A stretch of DNA of 64,000 bases. It comes from Mesorhizobium sp. B2-3-4 (GTDB lineage Bacteria; Pseudomonadota; Alphaproteobacteria; Rhizobiales; Rhizobiaceae). The notes under the pieces were generated by a model. That model ran no database searches, was not told the DNA's origin, and saw only the letters and a program-made list of their open reading frames with translations. How positions within the stretch are numbered: the first letter of the stretch is position 1; each line of letters opens with the position of its first letter. The position numbers and the translations under genes are program-made. Below are positions 44,181-52,557 of the stretch, piece after piece. The stretch covers positions 60,178-124,177 of the forward strand of contig NZ_VFVY01000023.1 in NCBI RefSeq assembly GCF_006442315.1, read 5' to 3'.

Positions 44181-45008
44181 ATGACTGACACCAAACCCAT
44201 CCTGATCCTCGGCGGCACCGGCAAGACGGGTCGCCGTCTTGCCGAGCGGCTGAGCGCGCACGGCGTGCCGGTACGCATCGGCTCCCGCTCGGCCACGCCG
44301 CGCTTCGACTGGGAAGTTCCCGCCACCTGGGGACCGGCACTCGAAGGCGTCGGCGCCGTCTACATCAGCTACTATCCCGACATCGCCGTGCCGGGCGCCG
44401 CCGAAGTCGTCGATGCCTTTACTCGCCTTGCCGTGCAGCATGGCGTGCGCCGGCTGGTGTTGTTGTCCGGTCGCGGCGAATACGAGGCACAGCGCGCCGA
44501 AGAGATGCTGAAGGCCTCCGGCGCCGACTGGACGATCCTGCGCTGCGCTTGGTTCTCGCAGAACTTCAGCGAAGGCTTTCTCATCGAGCCGCTGCTGGCG
44601 GGAGAAGTGGCGCTGCCGGCCGGACCTGTCGGCGAGCCCTTTGTCGACGTCGACGACATCGCCGAAGCCGCCTTCGTCGCGCTGACCGAACCAGGCCATG
44701 TCGGCCAGCTCTATGAACTGACCGGGCCGCGGCTGTTGAGCTTCGCCGAGGCGGTTGCCGAAATCGCCAGGGCGGCCGGACGCGACATCCGCTTTGTCAG
44801 GATTTCGCATGACGCGTTTACCACCGCGATGGCAGCGCATGACCTGCCGGCCGAATTCGCCTGGCTGCTCAACGAGCTGTTCACGCAAGTGCTGGACGGC
44901 CGCAACGCATCGCTTGCCGATGGCGTCCAGCGCGTGCTCGGCCGCGCGCCGAAGGATTTCTCCACCTACGCAGATGAAACCGCCGCAACCGGCATCTGGA
45001 GCAACTGA
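44181..45008 (+). CDS. NmrA-like NAD(P)-binding protein
   Basis: The 275-residue protein has the atypical SDR/NmrA cofactor loop LILGGTGKTGRRLAERL (about residues 8-24) and lacks the SDR Tyr-x3-Lys pair in the expected place, as in the NmrA and isoflavone-reductase-like group. These can be NAD(P) sensors or reductases. ATG 44181 starts the domain. The DUF1772 gene begins two bases after its stop codon (TGAGATG), so the pair is an operon. Confidence 0.9.
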   Translation: MTDTKPILILGGTGKTGRRLAERLSAHGVPVRIGSRSATPRFDWEVPATWGPALEGVGAVYISYYPDIAVPGAAEVVDAFTRLAVQHGVRRLVLLSGRGEYEAQRAEEMLKASGADWTILRCAWFSQNFSEGFLIEPLLAGEVALPAGPVGEPFVDVDDIAEAAFVALTEPGHVGQLYELTGPRLLSFAEAVAEIARAAGRDIRFVRISHDAFTTAMAAHDLPAEFAWLLNELFTQVLDGRNASLADGVQRVLGRAPKDFSTYADETAATGIWSN

Positions 45009-45009
45009 G

Positions 45010-45486
45010 ATGATCAAGCTTCTTCCCACCCTCACCTTCATTGCCGCAATCGGCGCGGGCGTCGTCGGCGGCGTGTTCTTCGCCTTCTCGAACTTCGTCA
45101 TGGCAGCACTTGCCCGGCTGCCCGTGCCCAGCGGCATCGCGGCGATGAATTCGATCAACGTCACCGTGATCACCCCGACCTTCATGACGGCGCTGTTCGG
45201 CACCGGGCTAATCTGTCTGGTGCTTATCGCCGCCGTCTTCATGGGCTGGAGCCAGTCCGGCTCATACTGGCTGCTGGCCGGCGCGGTGATCTACCTGGTC
45301 GGCAATCCGATCGTCACCATGATCTTCAACGTGCCGCTCAACGATGCGCTCGCCGCCGTCGACCCGGCCAGCGGTAACGGCGCCGCCGTCTGGGCGAACC
45401 ATCTGAGCCAATGGGTGATGTGGAACCACGTGCGCACCGTCACCGCCATCGTGGCGATGGCATGCTTCTGGTTCGCCGCGCGTTGA
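45010..45486 (+). CDS. DUF1772 (anthrone oxygenase-like) membrane protein
   Basis: The 158-residue protein has four membrane helices and the DUF1772 features VVGGVFFAFSNFVMAALARL near the N-terminus, NVPLNDALAAV in the middle and WVMWNHVRTVTAIVA near the end. Fungal members are anthrone oxygenases; bacterial ones often sit beside NmrA-type genes under a TetR regulator, as here. The reaction in this organism is unknown. Confidence 0.88.
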   Translation: MIKLLPTLTFIAAIGAGVVGGVFFAFSNFVMAALARLPVPSGIAAMNSINVTVITPTFMTALFGTGLICLVLIAAVFMGWSQSGSYWLLAGAVIYLVGNPIVTMIFNVPLNDALAAVDPASGNGAAVWANHLSQWVMWNHVRTVTAIVAMACFWFAAR

Positions 45487-45547
45487 CAATATCCCGGGCC
45501 GCCATATCTGGGGCATTGTGGCGGCCGGGGCATTCGGGAGAAGAGCC

Positions 45548-45709
45548 GTGAACGATCCCTATTCCACCATGGCCATCGGCATCGCGATCGGGGTTGGCCT
45601 TGGCGCTGCTTTTGGTGCAGCCATGGACGAGCCTGCCGTCGGCATCGGCGTGGGCATCGCTATCGGCGCCGGCATCGGTGCTGTTTTCGGAAAGCGGCGC
45701 GGCGAATGA
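45548..45709 (+). CDS. Short glycine-zipper membrane protein
   Basis: The 53-residue product consists almost wholly of glycine-zipper repeats (AIGIAIGVGLGAAFGAAM; GIGVGIAIGAGIGAVFG) and ends KRRGE, so one hairpin of two membrane helices is likely. GTG 45548 has GGAGAAGAG upstream; ATG 45569 is an alternative that would remove seven residues. No function is known. Confidence 0.65.
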   Translation: MNDPYSTMAIGIAIGVGLGAAFGAAMDEPAVGIGVGIAIGAGIGAVFGKRRGE

Positions 45710-45731
45710 TCGCCCGGCTTCGCGCAGGGTC

Positions 45732-46028
45732 TCAGCTCTTCGCCTTGCGGTCGGCGTGACCGAGGTCGCGGTCCGGGGCGATCACGTCGCGGACCAGTTG
45801 CTTGAGTTTCGCCGCTTCCGGAAAACCACCGTCGCGCTTGCGGTCCCAGACCAGCACATCATTGCACGAAATGGTGAAGATGCCGCCGGTGCCGGGGACC
45901 AAGGTCACCTCGCCGAGATCGGTACCGAAGGTAGAGAGCAGTTCCTGCGCCATCCAGCCGGCACGCAGAAGCCACATGCACTGCGTGCAGTAGGTGACGA
46001 CGATCCTAGGTTTATCCGATGTGTTCAT
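45732..46028 (-). CDS. SelT/SelW/SelH family thioredoxin-like (Rdx) protein
   Basis: The 98-residue protein has the family's N-terminal CxxC (Cys14-Thr-Gln-Cys17) after the first strand and the conserved GxF/GGIFTISCNDVLVW core. Bacterial members carry cysteine where animal SelW has selenocysteine and are thought to be redox-active. Its start overlaps the RDD gene stop codon by four bases (ATGA), so translation is coupled. Confidence 0.9.
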   Translation of the reverse strand: MNTSDKPRIVVTYCTQCMWLLRAGWMAQELLSTFGTDLGEVTLVPGTGGIFTISCNDVLVWDRKRDGGFPEAAKLKQLVRDVIAPDRDLGHADRKAKS

Positions 46029-46810
46029 TGGTCCGCCTCCAGAACGCGCACGGTCGTGCCGGCAATCCGGTCATGTATTGGCTCATTGCCGAATGCGATG
46101 GCCAGCGCGATCCAGCATGGCCAGAGGAAAGCCAGGGCAGACGCGGCAAACGCGATTACGATTTCCAGTTGGGAATAGCTCTGCACGGGTATCGGAAAGG
46201 TTTTCCACGCCTGGAAAGCAAAGAAAGCTCCGACCAGCGTAGCGGGTAGGTAGCCCAGGAATTTTACCACCTGCCGACGAACGGCTTTTTGCAAGGCGAG
46301 GCCTTCCCTATGCCAATCCAACTCGTCATGGACGAAAAGGGCCAGTACCCCCTTGCCAAGCGACCGGCTGAAAGCCCCCTCCATCACAAGAAGATAGATC
46401 GCCAGGACCAGGACCTGGAGGAAGCCTAGATCCAGTGCCGCGGATCGAAAATTTCCGTTTGAATCGAGGTCTATCGAAAGGGTCGATACTGCCTTCGATT
46501 GCGAGTCCGTGCTTGTGCCGGCTGCCCATCTGGCCACTGGAAAACCGAAGAAGGATGTCGCACAGACCTGCCAGTCGTAACGGGAAAGCACGGGATCGCT
46601 TGTCCCCTTCAAACTGGCGGACTGACAGGTTTTCCAGTTCAGCCAGAAACTGCCCTTTACGCCGCCATCGGTCATCAGAAACAGGGTCGCGACAAGCGCA
46701 TAAAGAGCGACGAAGATGACAAGGTAGTCGACAATCGAAGCGAGAAGCCGCCGCCAAAGACCGCCTGGCCGAGGCCAGGTCACTGCAGGCTCACCGCCTT
46801 CGTCAGTCAT
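46025..46810 (-). CDS. RDD family membrane protein
   Basis: The 261-residue protein has an RDD domain: LWRRLLASIVDYLVIFVALY near residue 18, a helix around 135-155 and the last helices near 185-240. An insert (about 55-130) with three cysteines faces the periplasm and is not typical of short RDD proteins. The function is unknown; some RDD proteins are ion antiporters. ATG 46810 follows GAGGGGGAAG. The base composition is visibly lower in GC than the flanking genes, which could mean recent acquisition. Confidence 0.8.
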   Translation of the reverse strand: MTDEGGEPAVTWPRPGGLWRRLLASIVDYLVIFVALYALVATLFLMTDGGVKGSFWLNWKTCQSASLKGTSDPVLSRYDWQVCATSFFGFPVARWAAGTSTDSQSKAVSTLSIDLDSNGNFRSAALDLGFLQVLVLAIYLLVMEGAFSRSLGKGVLALFVHDELDWHREGLALQKAVRRQVVKFLGYLPATLVGAFFAFQAWKTFPIPVQSYSQLEIVIAFAASALAFLWPCWIALAIAFGNEPIHDRIAGTTVRVLEADQ

Positions 46811-46914
46811 CTTCCCCCTCACCGACAACTGACTGAGCTGCAACCTTTGGCGGAAATCCCAAGCAGCGAGGCCATGCTACCCGCCACTAGCACCGTTGGC
46901 CATCGCTCAGCCGA

Positions 46915-47664
46915 TCACGCAGCGCTGAGCTTGGCCATGGTCTCGTCGTCGACCTCGAAATTGGCGTAGACGCTCTGCACGTCGTCGTCGTCCTCGAGCG
47001 TGGCGACCAGCTTCATCAGCGACTGCGCCCGCTCTTCGTCGACCGGCACGTTGTTCTGCGGCTGCCAGATCGGCTTGACCGATTCCGCTTCGCCGAGCGA
47101 AGCTTCCAGTGCCTTCGACACCTCGCCCATGCTCTCGAAGCCGCAATAGATGGTGTGGCCTTCCTCGTCGCTCTCCACGTCGTCGGCGCCGGCCTCGATC
47201 GCCGCGTCCATCACCTTGTCGGCGCTGCCGACCGATGCCGGATAATAGATTTCGCCGGCACGGTTCCACATGAACGACACCGAACCGGTTTCGCCGAGCG
47301 CGCCGCCGGCCTTGGTGAAGGCGGCCCGCACATTCGACGCCGAGCGGTTGCGGTTGTCGGTCAGCGCCTCGACGATCAGCGCCACGCCGCCGGGGCCGTA
47401 GCCCTCATAGCGCACCGCCTCGTAATTCTCGGCATCGCCCGCCGAAGCCTTGTTGATGGCGCGCTGGATATTGTCCTTCGGCATCGACACCGCTTTGGCG
47501 TTCTGCACCGCAAGGCGCAGGCGCGGATTCATCGATACGTCAGGCGTCCCGCTCTTGGCGGCAACGGTGATTTCGCGCGCCAGCTTGGAAAACATTTTCG
47601 ACCGCACCGCGTCCTGACGGCCCTTGCGGTGCATGATGTTCTTGAACTGTGAATGGCCAGCCAT
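46915..47664 (-). CDS. yebC: YebC/PmpR family protein (DUF28)
   Basis: The 249-residue protein matches the family from the start (MAGHSQFKNIMHRKGRQDAV) through the central ARDxxG-like acidic region to the end. Members were described as regulators; recent work shows that some bind the ribosome and relieve stalling. In other rhizobia it is often close to ruvC; here it is about 26 kb away in this window. Confidence 0.96.
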   Translation of the reverse strand: MAGHSQFKNIMHRKGRQDAVRSKMFSKLAREITVAAKSGTPDVSMNPRLRLAVQNAKAVSMPKDNIQRAINKASAGDAENYEAVRYEGYGPGGVALIVEALTDNRNRSASNVRAAFTKAGGALGETGSVSFMWNRAGEIYYPASVGSADKVMDAAIEAGADDVESDEEGHTIYCGFESMGEVSKALEASLGEAESVKPIWQPQNNVPVDEERAQSLMKLVATLEDDDDVQSVYANFEVDDETMAKLSAA

Positions 47665-47748
47665 GGCACCCCTGTCGTGTTCGGCTAGAGCGTCTTGCCG
47701 CGAGATGGGTCACCTCGCCTTCCGCAAAATGCTCGAATTCAAAATATC

Positions 47749-47788
47749 AGAGCGTCCCTGATGCGTCCGGGTGGACGCGCGGCGCTCT
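47749..47788. repeat. Hairpin repeat of rhizobial intergenic type
   Basis: AGAGCG (47749-47754) and CGCTCT (47783-47788) enclose a perfect GCGTCC-gggt-GGACGC hairpin (47763-47778). Similar sequences recur between genes in Mesorhizobium, often as part of RIME elements. It lies upstream of yebC and carries no gene. Confidence 0.6.
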
Positions 47789-47901
47789 TTGTCGGAATGG
47801 CCGGCTTATAGATAAATCGGCTCAATTCGTCCAGCCGCGCCGCGTTGCCGGGCATCCGGCTTGAGGAGATCAGGCAAGCAGGCTCTTTCGGGGCCCGCGT
47901 T

Positions 47902-48225
47902 CTACCCCTCCAGGTCGGACTTCAGCCGGTCGATGATGCCGAGCGCATGGCCGGCATACTGGCTGATCCAGCGGTCGTGTATCTGCTTGATCGGCAGCGC
48001 ATTGAGATGGTTCCAGCGCTCGCGCCCCTCGCGCCGCGCCACGATCAGTTCGGCCTCCTCAAGCACCTTGAGGTGCAGCATGACGGTGCACCGGTCGATA
48101 TCGGGAAAGGCCTCGCACAGCATTCCGGTAGTCTTTGGCTCGTCTTTCAGCCGATCCAGCATTTCGCGCCGGCGCGGATGCGCCAGCGCCTTGAAAACAT
48201 TGTCGTCCTGAGATTGGCTTGACAT
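47902..48225 (-). CDS. ArsR-family winged-helix regulator
   Basis: The 107-residue protein has the ArsR/SmtB-type fold (VFKALAHPRRREMLDRLKDE; CTVMLHLKVLEEAELIVARR; GRERWNHLN) and no metal-binding cysteine pair in the ELCVCDL position. ArsR-like regulators of this type commonly accompany SRPBCC (AHSA1) genes. It is divergent from a three-gene SRPBCC/VOC/SRPBCC operon 51 bases away, which it likely represses. Confidence 0.92.
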   Translation of the reverse strand: MSSQSQDDNVFKALAHPRRREMLDRLKDEPKTTGMLCEAFPDIDRCTVMLHLKVLEEAELIVARREGRERWNHLNALPIKQIHDRWISQYAGHALGIIDRLKSDLEG

Positions 48226-48276
48226 GTTATGTTTCTATAACATATCGTTTGGCCAAGCAAGGAAGGAGCTGTGGAT

Positions 48277-48759
48277 ATGTCCCTTGGATTCAAGGTTTCC
48301 GGCCGCATCGGCAGGCCGGTCGCCGAGGTTTTCGATGCCGTCGTCAATCCGAACAAATTGAGCGGCTACTTCACCACCATCGGCGGCGCCAGCGCGCCGC
48401 TGCAGCCCGGTGTCGGCGTCGTCTGGTGGGGCAAGGTTCCGGTCGAGGTCGACGAGGTGGTCAAGGACAGCCGCATCGTGCTGCGCTGGGATGCCACCGA
48501 CGCCGACGGCAAGCCGGCCTACAAGACCCGCATCGAGATGGATTTCGAGCCGCTCGACGATGGCGGCACCTTCGTTACCATCGCCGAAAGCGGCTGGCAC
48601 GAAGGCGCGGTGGGCCTGAAGAAATCCTACCTCAATTGCGAGGGCTGGTCGCAGATGCTGGCCTGCATGAAGGCCTATGTCGAATACGGCATCAACCTGC
48701 GCGACGGTTATTACCGCAGCGAGATGCGCGGCGAACCGGCCAGTGAAAACAACATCTGA
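48277..48759 (+). CDS. SRPBCC (AHSA1-like) domain protein
   Basis: The 160-residue protein has a START-like hydrophobic-ligand fold, with VSGRIGRPVAEVFDAVVNPN at the N-terminus and a long C-terminal helix (EGWSQMLACMKAYVEYGINL). ATG 48277 has GGAAGGAG at good spacing; GTG 48271 is too close to it. It is the first gene of an operon divergent from ArsR. The ligand is unknown. Confidence 0.88.
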   Translation: MSLGFKVSGRIGRPVAEVFDAVVNPNKLSGYFTTIGGASAPLQPGVGVVWWGKVPVEVDEVVKDSRIVLRWDATDADGKPAYKTRIEMDFEPLDDGGTFVTIAESGWHEGAVGLKKSYLNCEGWSQMLACMKAYVEYGINLRDGYYRSEMRGEPASENNI

Positions 48760-48782
48760 ACTCCAGGAAAACGGAGCCAGAA

Positions 48783-49145
48783 ATGACCGCGAAGATCACC
48801 GGCGGCGTCAACATCGCCATGAAGGTCCCCCCGCACCAGTATGAGGCGACGATCGCCTTCTATCGCGACGTTGTCGGTCTGAAACCGTTCACGGCCAAGG
48901 CGCCGGCCGTCGGCTTCGAACTCGGCCCCAACAGGCTGTGGATCGACGAAGCGCCCATGCTGAGCCAGGCCGAGGTTTGGCTGGAGCTTTTCACGCAGGA
49001 TTTTCCAGCCGCCGCCGAGCGCCTCGCCGAGGCCGGCGTCGTACGCTGCGATGCCATCGAGCCCCTGGGCGAGGGTTTCCGCGGTGGCTGGATCACCAAC
49101 CCGGCCAGCATCGTTCACATGGTTCGTGAGCCCGATGCCTGGTGA
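48783..49145 (+). CDS. VOC family (glyoxalase-like) protein
   Basis: The 120-residue protein has one vicinal-oxygen-chelate module: NIAMKVPPHQYEATIAFYRD at the start and a second beta-alpha unit after WLELFT. Metal ligands (His/Glu) are not all clear, so it could be a binding protein rather than an enzyme. It lies between two SRPBCC genes in one operon; its end is followed 20 bases later by the next start. Confidence 0.85.
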   Translation: MTAKITGGVNIAMKVPPHQYEATIAFYRDVVGLKPFTAKAPAVGFELGPNRLWIDEAPMLSQAEVWLELFTQDFPAAAERLAEAGVVRCDAIEPLGEGFRGGWITNPASIVHMVREPDAW

Positions 49146-49165
49146 GTTCGGAAAGGAGAACGGCA

Positions 49166-49633
49166 ATGCAGATTCATGAAACGCCGACAGCCGAAGCGGG
49201 CATGCTGATCCGGCGACCCGTCGCCGAAGTGTTCGAGGCCATTGTCGACCCGGCGATCACGACAAAATTCTGGTTCACCCATGGCAGCGGCCGGCTGGAC
49301 GACGGCAAGGAGCTGCGTTGGGAATGGCGCATGTACGGCGTCTCGACGACAGTCCGCGTCAGCGAGATCGTTCCCAACCGGAAGATCGTCATGCAATGGA
49401 GCGATCCGCCGACAACCGTGGTCTGGACCTTTGCCGTGATGCCCGACGACGCAACCTTCCTCGAAGTCCGCAATTTCGGCTTTGCCGGCAATGGCGACGA
49501 GCAGGTGAAGGAGGCCGTCGGTTCGACCGGTGGCTTCACACTGGTGCTGGCCGGCGCCAAGGCCTGGCTGGAACAGGGGCTGACATTGGGCCTGATCGGC
49601 GACCGTCATCCGAAGGGCGTGACGGGGCGCTAA
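49166..49633 (+). CDS. SRPBCC (AHSA1-like) domain protein, second copy
   Basis: The 155-residue START-like protein (IRRPVAEVFEAIVDPAITTK; FWFTHGSGRLDDGKELRWEW) is similar in layout to the first SRPBCC gene of the operon but only distantly related in sequence. ATG 49166 follows AAAGGAG. It ends six bases before the stop codon of the convergent brnA gene. Confidence 0.88.
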   Translation: MQIHETPTAEAGMLIRRPVAEVFEAIVDPAITTKFWFTHGSGRLDDGKELRWEWRMYGVSTTVRVSEIVPNRKIVMQWSDPPTTVVWTFAVMPDDATFLEVRNFGFAGNGDEQVKEAVGSTGGFTLVLAGAKAWLEQGLTLGLIGDRHPKGVTGR

Positions 49634-49639
49634 ATCGGC

Positions 49640-49927
49640 TCAGCTTCGCCGCTTTTCCTGTTCGATCACATGGTGGCGGAGCACGCGATTAATCTCGGTT
49701 TGATACCCTCCACCTCCGACATGTTCCTTGAACCAGGAGAGCACGTCGGCATCGAGCCGAATGGTCACCGGCTGCTTGATTGGCCGGTAGAGATGCCCGC
49801 GTCGGGCATGTATCCAGTTCTCGGCCGGAGCTTCCGGAATGTCGGAAGTATCAATCTCGCTGTCGGGCAGCTCCGCCAGCTTTGTCAGTTGGTCGCGCTG
49901 GCCCTGGCTAAGATCCTTCCTGCTCAT
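49640..49927 (-). CDS. brnA: BrnA-type antitoxin
   Basis: The 95-residue protein has the BrnA signature: WIHARRGHLYRPIKQPVTIR, then LDADVLSWFKEHVGGGGYQT and INRVLRHHV, a ribbon-helix-helix domain at the C-terminus. BrnA binds BrnT and represses the brnTA promoter. ATG 49927 overlaps the end of the brnT reading frame by 20 bases, with AAGGAGG in front. Its toxin partner is interrupted by a stop codon. Confidence 0.9.
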   Translation of the reverse strand: MSRKDLSQGQRDQLTKLAELPDSEIDTSDIPEAPAENWIHARRGHLYRPIKQPVTIRLDADVLSWFKEHVGGGGYQTEINRVLRHHVIEQEKRRS

Positions 49928-50195
49928 AGCGCCTCCTTTCATGTGGCGTCGCTTTCCGAGCCCCGACAATCCGAACCCGTTCCTCATCGTCACGGTCAGG
50001 ATAGGTATGGACAACCAGCATAATCACAACGGCTTGGATCAAGCCGATCGCATGCCATCACTGCTCGCCGTCTTCAAACCGGTCAGGCACGATAAGATGA
50101 AACGGATCATCGAATACCTTCCGGGCGAGGTCGAAGGCGACACCGTGCTTGGCAAGATTGCGCCTCGCCTCTTCCGAATCCCATTCGAACCGCAT
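49908..50195 (-). pseudogene. brnT: BrnT-type toxin gene interrupted by an in-frame stop
   Basis: Read from ATG 50195, the frame gives MRFEWDSEEARRNLAKHGVA, then FDLARKVFDDPFHLIVPDRF and EDGEQ before TGA at codon 46 (50060-50058). Past it the same frame continues WHAIGLIQAVVIMLVVHTYP, DRDDEERVRIVGARKATPHE and RRRYEQEGS to TAG at 49910-49908. Other BrnT proteins have EERW or EQRW at this point, so CGA to TGA is the probable change. The full frame would be 95 residues, normal for this RNase toxin. No start codon after the stop would give a whole domain. Confidence 0.9.
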
Positions 50196-50252
50196 CGCAC
50201 ACGTCAACCACAGTTATGTACGTACAATTCCGTAGGAGTCAAGCGGGTGAAC

Positions 50253-51014
50253 CTAGTGCCCACCCCCGGGCTTCTTCCTTCGCCGCGCCAGCATATTGAG
50301 CCCCTCGACCAGCGCCGAGAAACCCATCGCCGCGTAGATGTAGCCCTTGGGCACATGGTAGCCCATGCCGTCGGCGATCAGCGTCATGCCGATCATCAGG
50401 AGGAAGCCGAGCGCCAGCATGACGATGCTGGGGTTCTTGGCAATGAAGTTGGCCAGCGGCGTCGCCGCCAGCATCATGACGGTCACGGCGGCGATGACGG
50501 CGATGTACATGATGGCGATCTCGTCGGTCATGCCGACGGCGGTGATGATGGAATCGATCGAGAAGACGAGGTCAAGCAGCAGGATCTGGAAGATCGCGCC
50601 GGCAAGGCTCATCTGCAGCGTACCGCCGACCATCGTATCCTGGTGGTCGTCGGGGTCGACCGTATGGTGGATTTCCTTGGTCGCCTTCCAGACCAGGAAC
50701 AGGCCACCGGCGATCAGGATCAGGTCGCGCCAGGAAAAGCCGTGGCCGAAGGCGGTGAAGACCGGCGCCGTCAACTGGACGATGATGGATATGGTGGCGA
50801 GCAGCACCAGCCGCATGACCAGCGCCGCCGAGATGCCGAGCCGGCGTGCCCGGGCCCGTTGCGCCTCCGGCAGCTTGTTGGTCAGGATCGAGATGAAGAT
50901 CAGATTGTCGATACCGAGCACGATCTCGAGCACAACCAGCGTCAGCAAGGCGACCCAGGCTGTCGGGTCGGAAACGAATTGAAAATGCGGCGCCAGGAAT
51001 TCGATAAGCTGCAT
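50253..51014 (-). CDS. TerC family integral membrane protein
   Basis: The 253-residue protein has seven to eight membrane helices and the TerC features VVLEIVLGIDNLIFISILTN near residue 30 and LLDLVFSIDSIITAVGM near residue 145, each with the conserved membrane aspartate. Family members are linked to tellurite resistance or export of manganese; here the substrate is unknown. It lies 68 bases after ymdB in the same direction. Confidence 0.93.
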   Translation of the reverse strand: MQLIEFLAPHFQFVSDPTAWVALLTLVVLEIVLGIDNLIFISILTNKLPEAQRARARRLGISAALVMRLVLLATISIIVQLTAPVFTAFGHGFSWRDLILIAGGLFLVWKATKEIHHTVDPDDHQDTMVGGTLQMSLAGAIFQILLLDLVFSIDSIITAVGMTDEIAIMYIAVIAAVTVMMLAATPLANFIAKNPSIVMLALGFLLMIGMTLIADGMGYHVPKGYIYAAMGFSALVEGLNMLARRRKKPGGGH

Positions 51015-51082
51015 GGAGGTCGTCCCCTACGATCTAGAGCAGTGTCGCCGGCAATTAGGTACTGCGAACCCCTATATCAATG

Positions 51083-51907
51083 TCACGACCAGAAGGATGG
51101 TGCCGTTTCTTCAAGCCGCGGCCCGCGACGAAACGGCGCGATCCTCTCGGTCAGCCCCGTGCGATCGGAAATATCGACGCCGACGCCGCACAAGGTCGCC
51201 GGTCCCGTCGCCGCCTCGAAACGGCCTTTCGGCACTTTAGACAGGAACCGGTTGAGCGGCTCCTCCTTGTCCATCCCGAGCGAGGAATCATAGTCGCCGC
51301 ACATGCCGGCATCGGAGAGATAGCCGGTGCCGCCATTGAGGATCTGGTGGTCGGCCGTAGGCTGGTGCGTGTGGGTGCCGACGACGAGGCTGGCGCGGCC
51401 ATCGACGAAATGCGCGAAGCACATCTTTTCCGAGGTCGCCTCGGCGTGGAAGTCGATGACCACCGCGTCGGCCTGTTCGCCCAGCGGACAGGCGGCGAGT
51501 TCGCGCTCGCCGGCCTGGAACGGGTCGTCGAGTTCGGGATGCATGAACACCCGGCCCATGATGTTGGCGACCAGCACCCGCGCGCCGCTTCTGGCCAAGT
51601 AGACGCCTGAACCGCGCCCGGGCGTGCCCTTGGGAAAATTCGACGGACGCAGGAAGCGCTGCTCGCGCGGCGCGAAGGCCAGCGCATCACGCTGGTCCCA
51701 GACATGATTGCCCGTGGTGACCACATCGGCGCCCGCCGCGATGGTCTCGCGAAAGATCTCTTCGGTAATGCCGAAGCCGCCGGCGGCGTTCTCGCCATTG
51801 ACGATGACGAAATCGAGTTTGAAGTCGGAGATCAGGCCAGGCAGTTGTTCCCACACCGCGGTGCGGCCTGTCTTGCCGACCATATCCCCAAGGAAGAGAA
51901 GTCTCAT
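51083..51907 (-). CDS. ymdB: YmdB-type calcineurin-like phosphodiesterase
   Basis: The 274-residue protein matches the TIGR00282 family: FLGDMVGKTGR near the N-terminus (Asp8), NGENAAGGFG, TTGNHVWDQRD and THTHQPTADHQIL. YmdB of Bacillus hydrolyses 2',3'-cyclic nucleotides and affects cell-fate decisions; the role in alphaproteobacteria is not established. It follows the 5-formyl-THF cyclo-ligase gene with a palindromic repeat between. Confidence 0.94.
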   Translation of the reverse strand: MRLLFLGDMVGKTGRTAVWEQLPGLISDFKLDFVIVNGENAAGGFGITEEIFRETIAAGADVVTTGNHVWDQRDALAFAPREQRFLRPSNFPKGTPGRGSGVYLARSGARVLVANIMGRVFMHPELDDPFQAGERELAACPLGEQADAVVIDFHAEATSEKMCFAHFVDGRASLVVGTHTHQPTADHQILNGGTGYLSDAGMCGDYDSSLGMDKEEPLNRFLSKVPKGRFEAATGPATLCGVGVDISDRTGLTERIAPFRRGPRLEETAPSFWS

Positions 51908-51913
51908 CTATGC

Positions 51914-51955
51914 CTGATCCCGAAAAGTTGCATGACTTTTCGGCAAAGATCATGC
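51914..51955. repeat. RIME-like palindromic intergenic repeat, copy 3
   Basis: TGATCCCGAAAAGT and ACTTTTCGGCAAAGATCA form an imperfect palindrome around TGCATG. It is the GATCCCGAAAAGT form common in Mesorhizobium and lies inside the cyclo-ligase/ymdB operon, within a 62-base gap. Confidence 0.8.
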
Positions 51956-51969
51956 GTTCAAAGAACTAT

Positions 51970-52557
51970 CTACAATTTTGGCGCGAAGCGGCGCAACCCG
52001 CTCTCGGTGAGTATTTCCGGGATGACCACATCATGGGCTTCGTCCGGGACTTGCGAGACTTCTTGGCAGTCGAAGGCGATGCCGATGAGACGGGGGGCGT
52101 GCCCCTTGTCGACGAGCTTCGCGATCGCGCGGTCGTAATAGCCGGCGCCATAACCGATGCGGTGGCCACGCGCATCGAAGGCGGCGAGCGGCACCAGCAT
52201 CACCGAGGGGTCGAGAACCTCGGCCTCGGCATGCGGCCCGACCGTGCCAAAGCCCATGTCGACCATAGGCGCGCCGCGCACCAGCTCGCGAAAGACGATG
52301 GTGGTCCTGTCGAGAATGGCAGGCAGGCAGAGCCGTGCGCCCTTCTCGCGCAAGGCGAACATCAGCGGCCTGACATCGACCTCCGAGCGCATCGGCCAGA
52401 AGCCGGAGACGATCTGACCGGACCCGACTTCCAGGCGGTCGCGCGCCGTCTCCGCCATTTCGAGCGCCGCCTCCACCCGCCAGAACTCATCGAGCGCATC
52501 GCGTCGGGCGAGGGCCTCGAGGCGCAGCTGTTTTTTGAGATCTTTGGAAGAGGTCAT
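51970..52557 (-). CDS. fau: 5-formyltetrahydrofolate cyclo-ligase
   Basis: The enzyme converts 5-formyl-THF to 5,10-methenyl-THF with ATP and so recycles a folate store. The 195-residue product has the ATP-binding LKKQLRLEALARRDAL start and the C-terminal motif DARGHRIGYGAGYYDRAI. ATG 52557 is chosen from the family N-terminus; the longer frame runs into the 6S RNA leader. The 6S RNA gene lies just upstream in the same direction, the arrangement seen in many proteobacteria (ssrS-ygfA/fau). Confidence 0.94.
   Translation of the reverse strand: MTSSKDLKKQLRLEALARRDALDEFWRVEAALEMAETARDRLEVGSGQIVSGFWPMRSEVDVRPLMFALREKGARLCLPAILDRTTIVFRELVRGAPMVDMGFGTVGPHAEAEVLDPSVMLVPLAAFDARGHRIGYGAGYYDRAIAKLVDKGHAPRLIGIAFDCQEVSQVPDEAHDVVIPEILTESGLRRFAPKL

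Noticed and set aside
49839..51293. A 484-codon open frame opposite brnTA and terC
   Set aside because: Its amino-acid composition (His, Asp, Arg, Gln repeats) is that of an antisense shadow; TerC and BrnA are clear on the minus strand.
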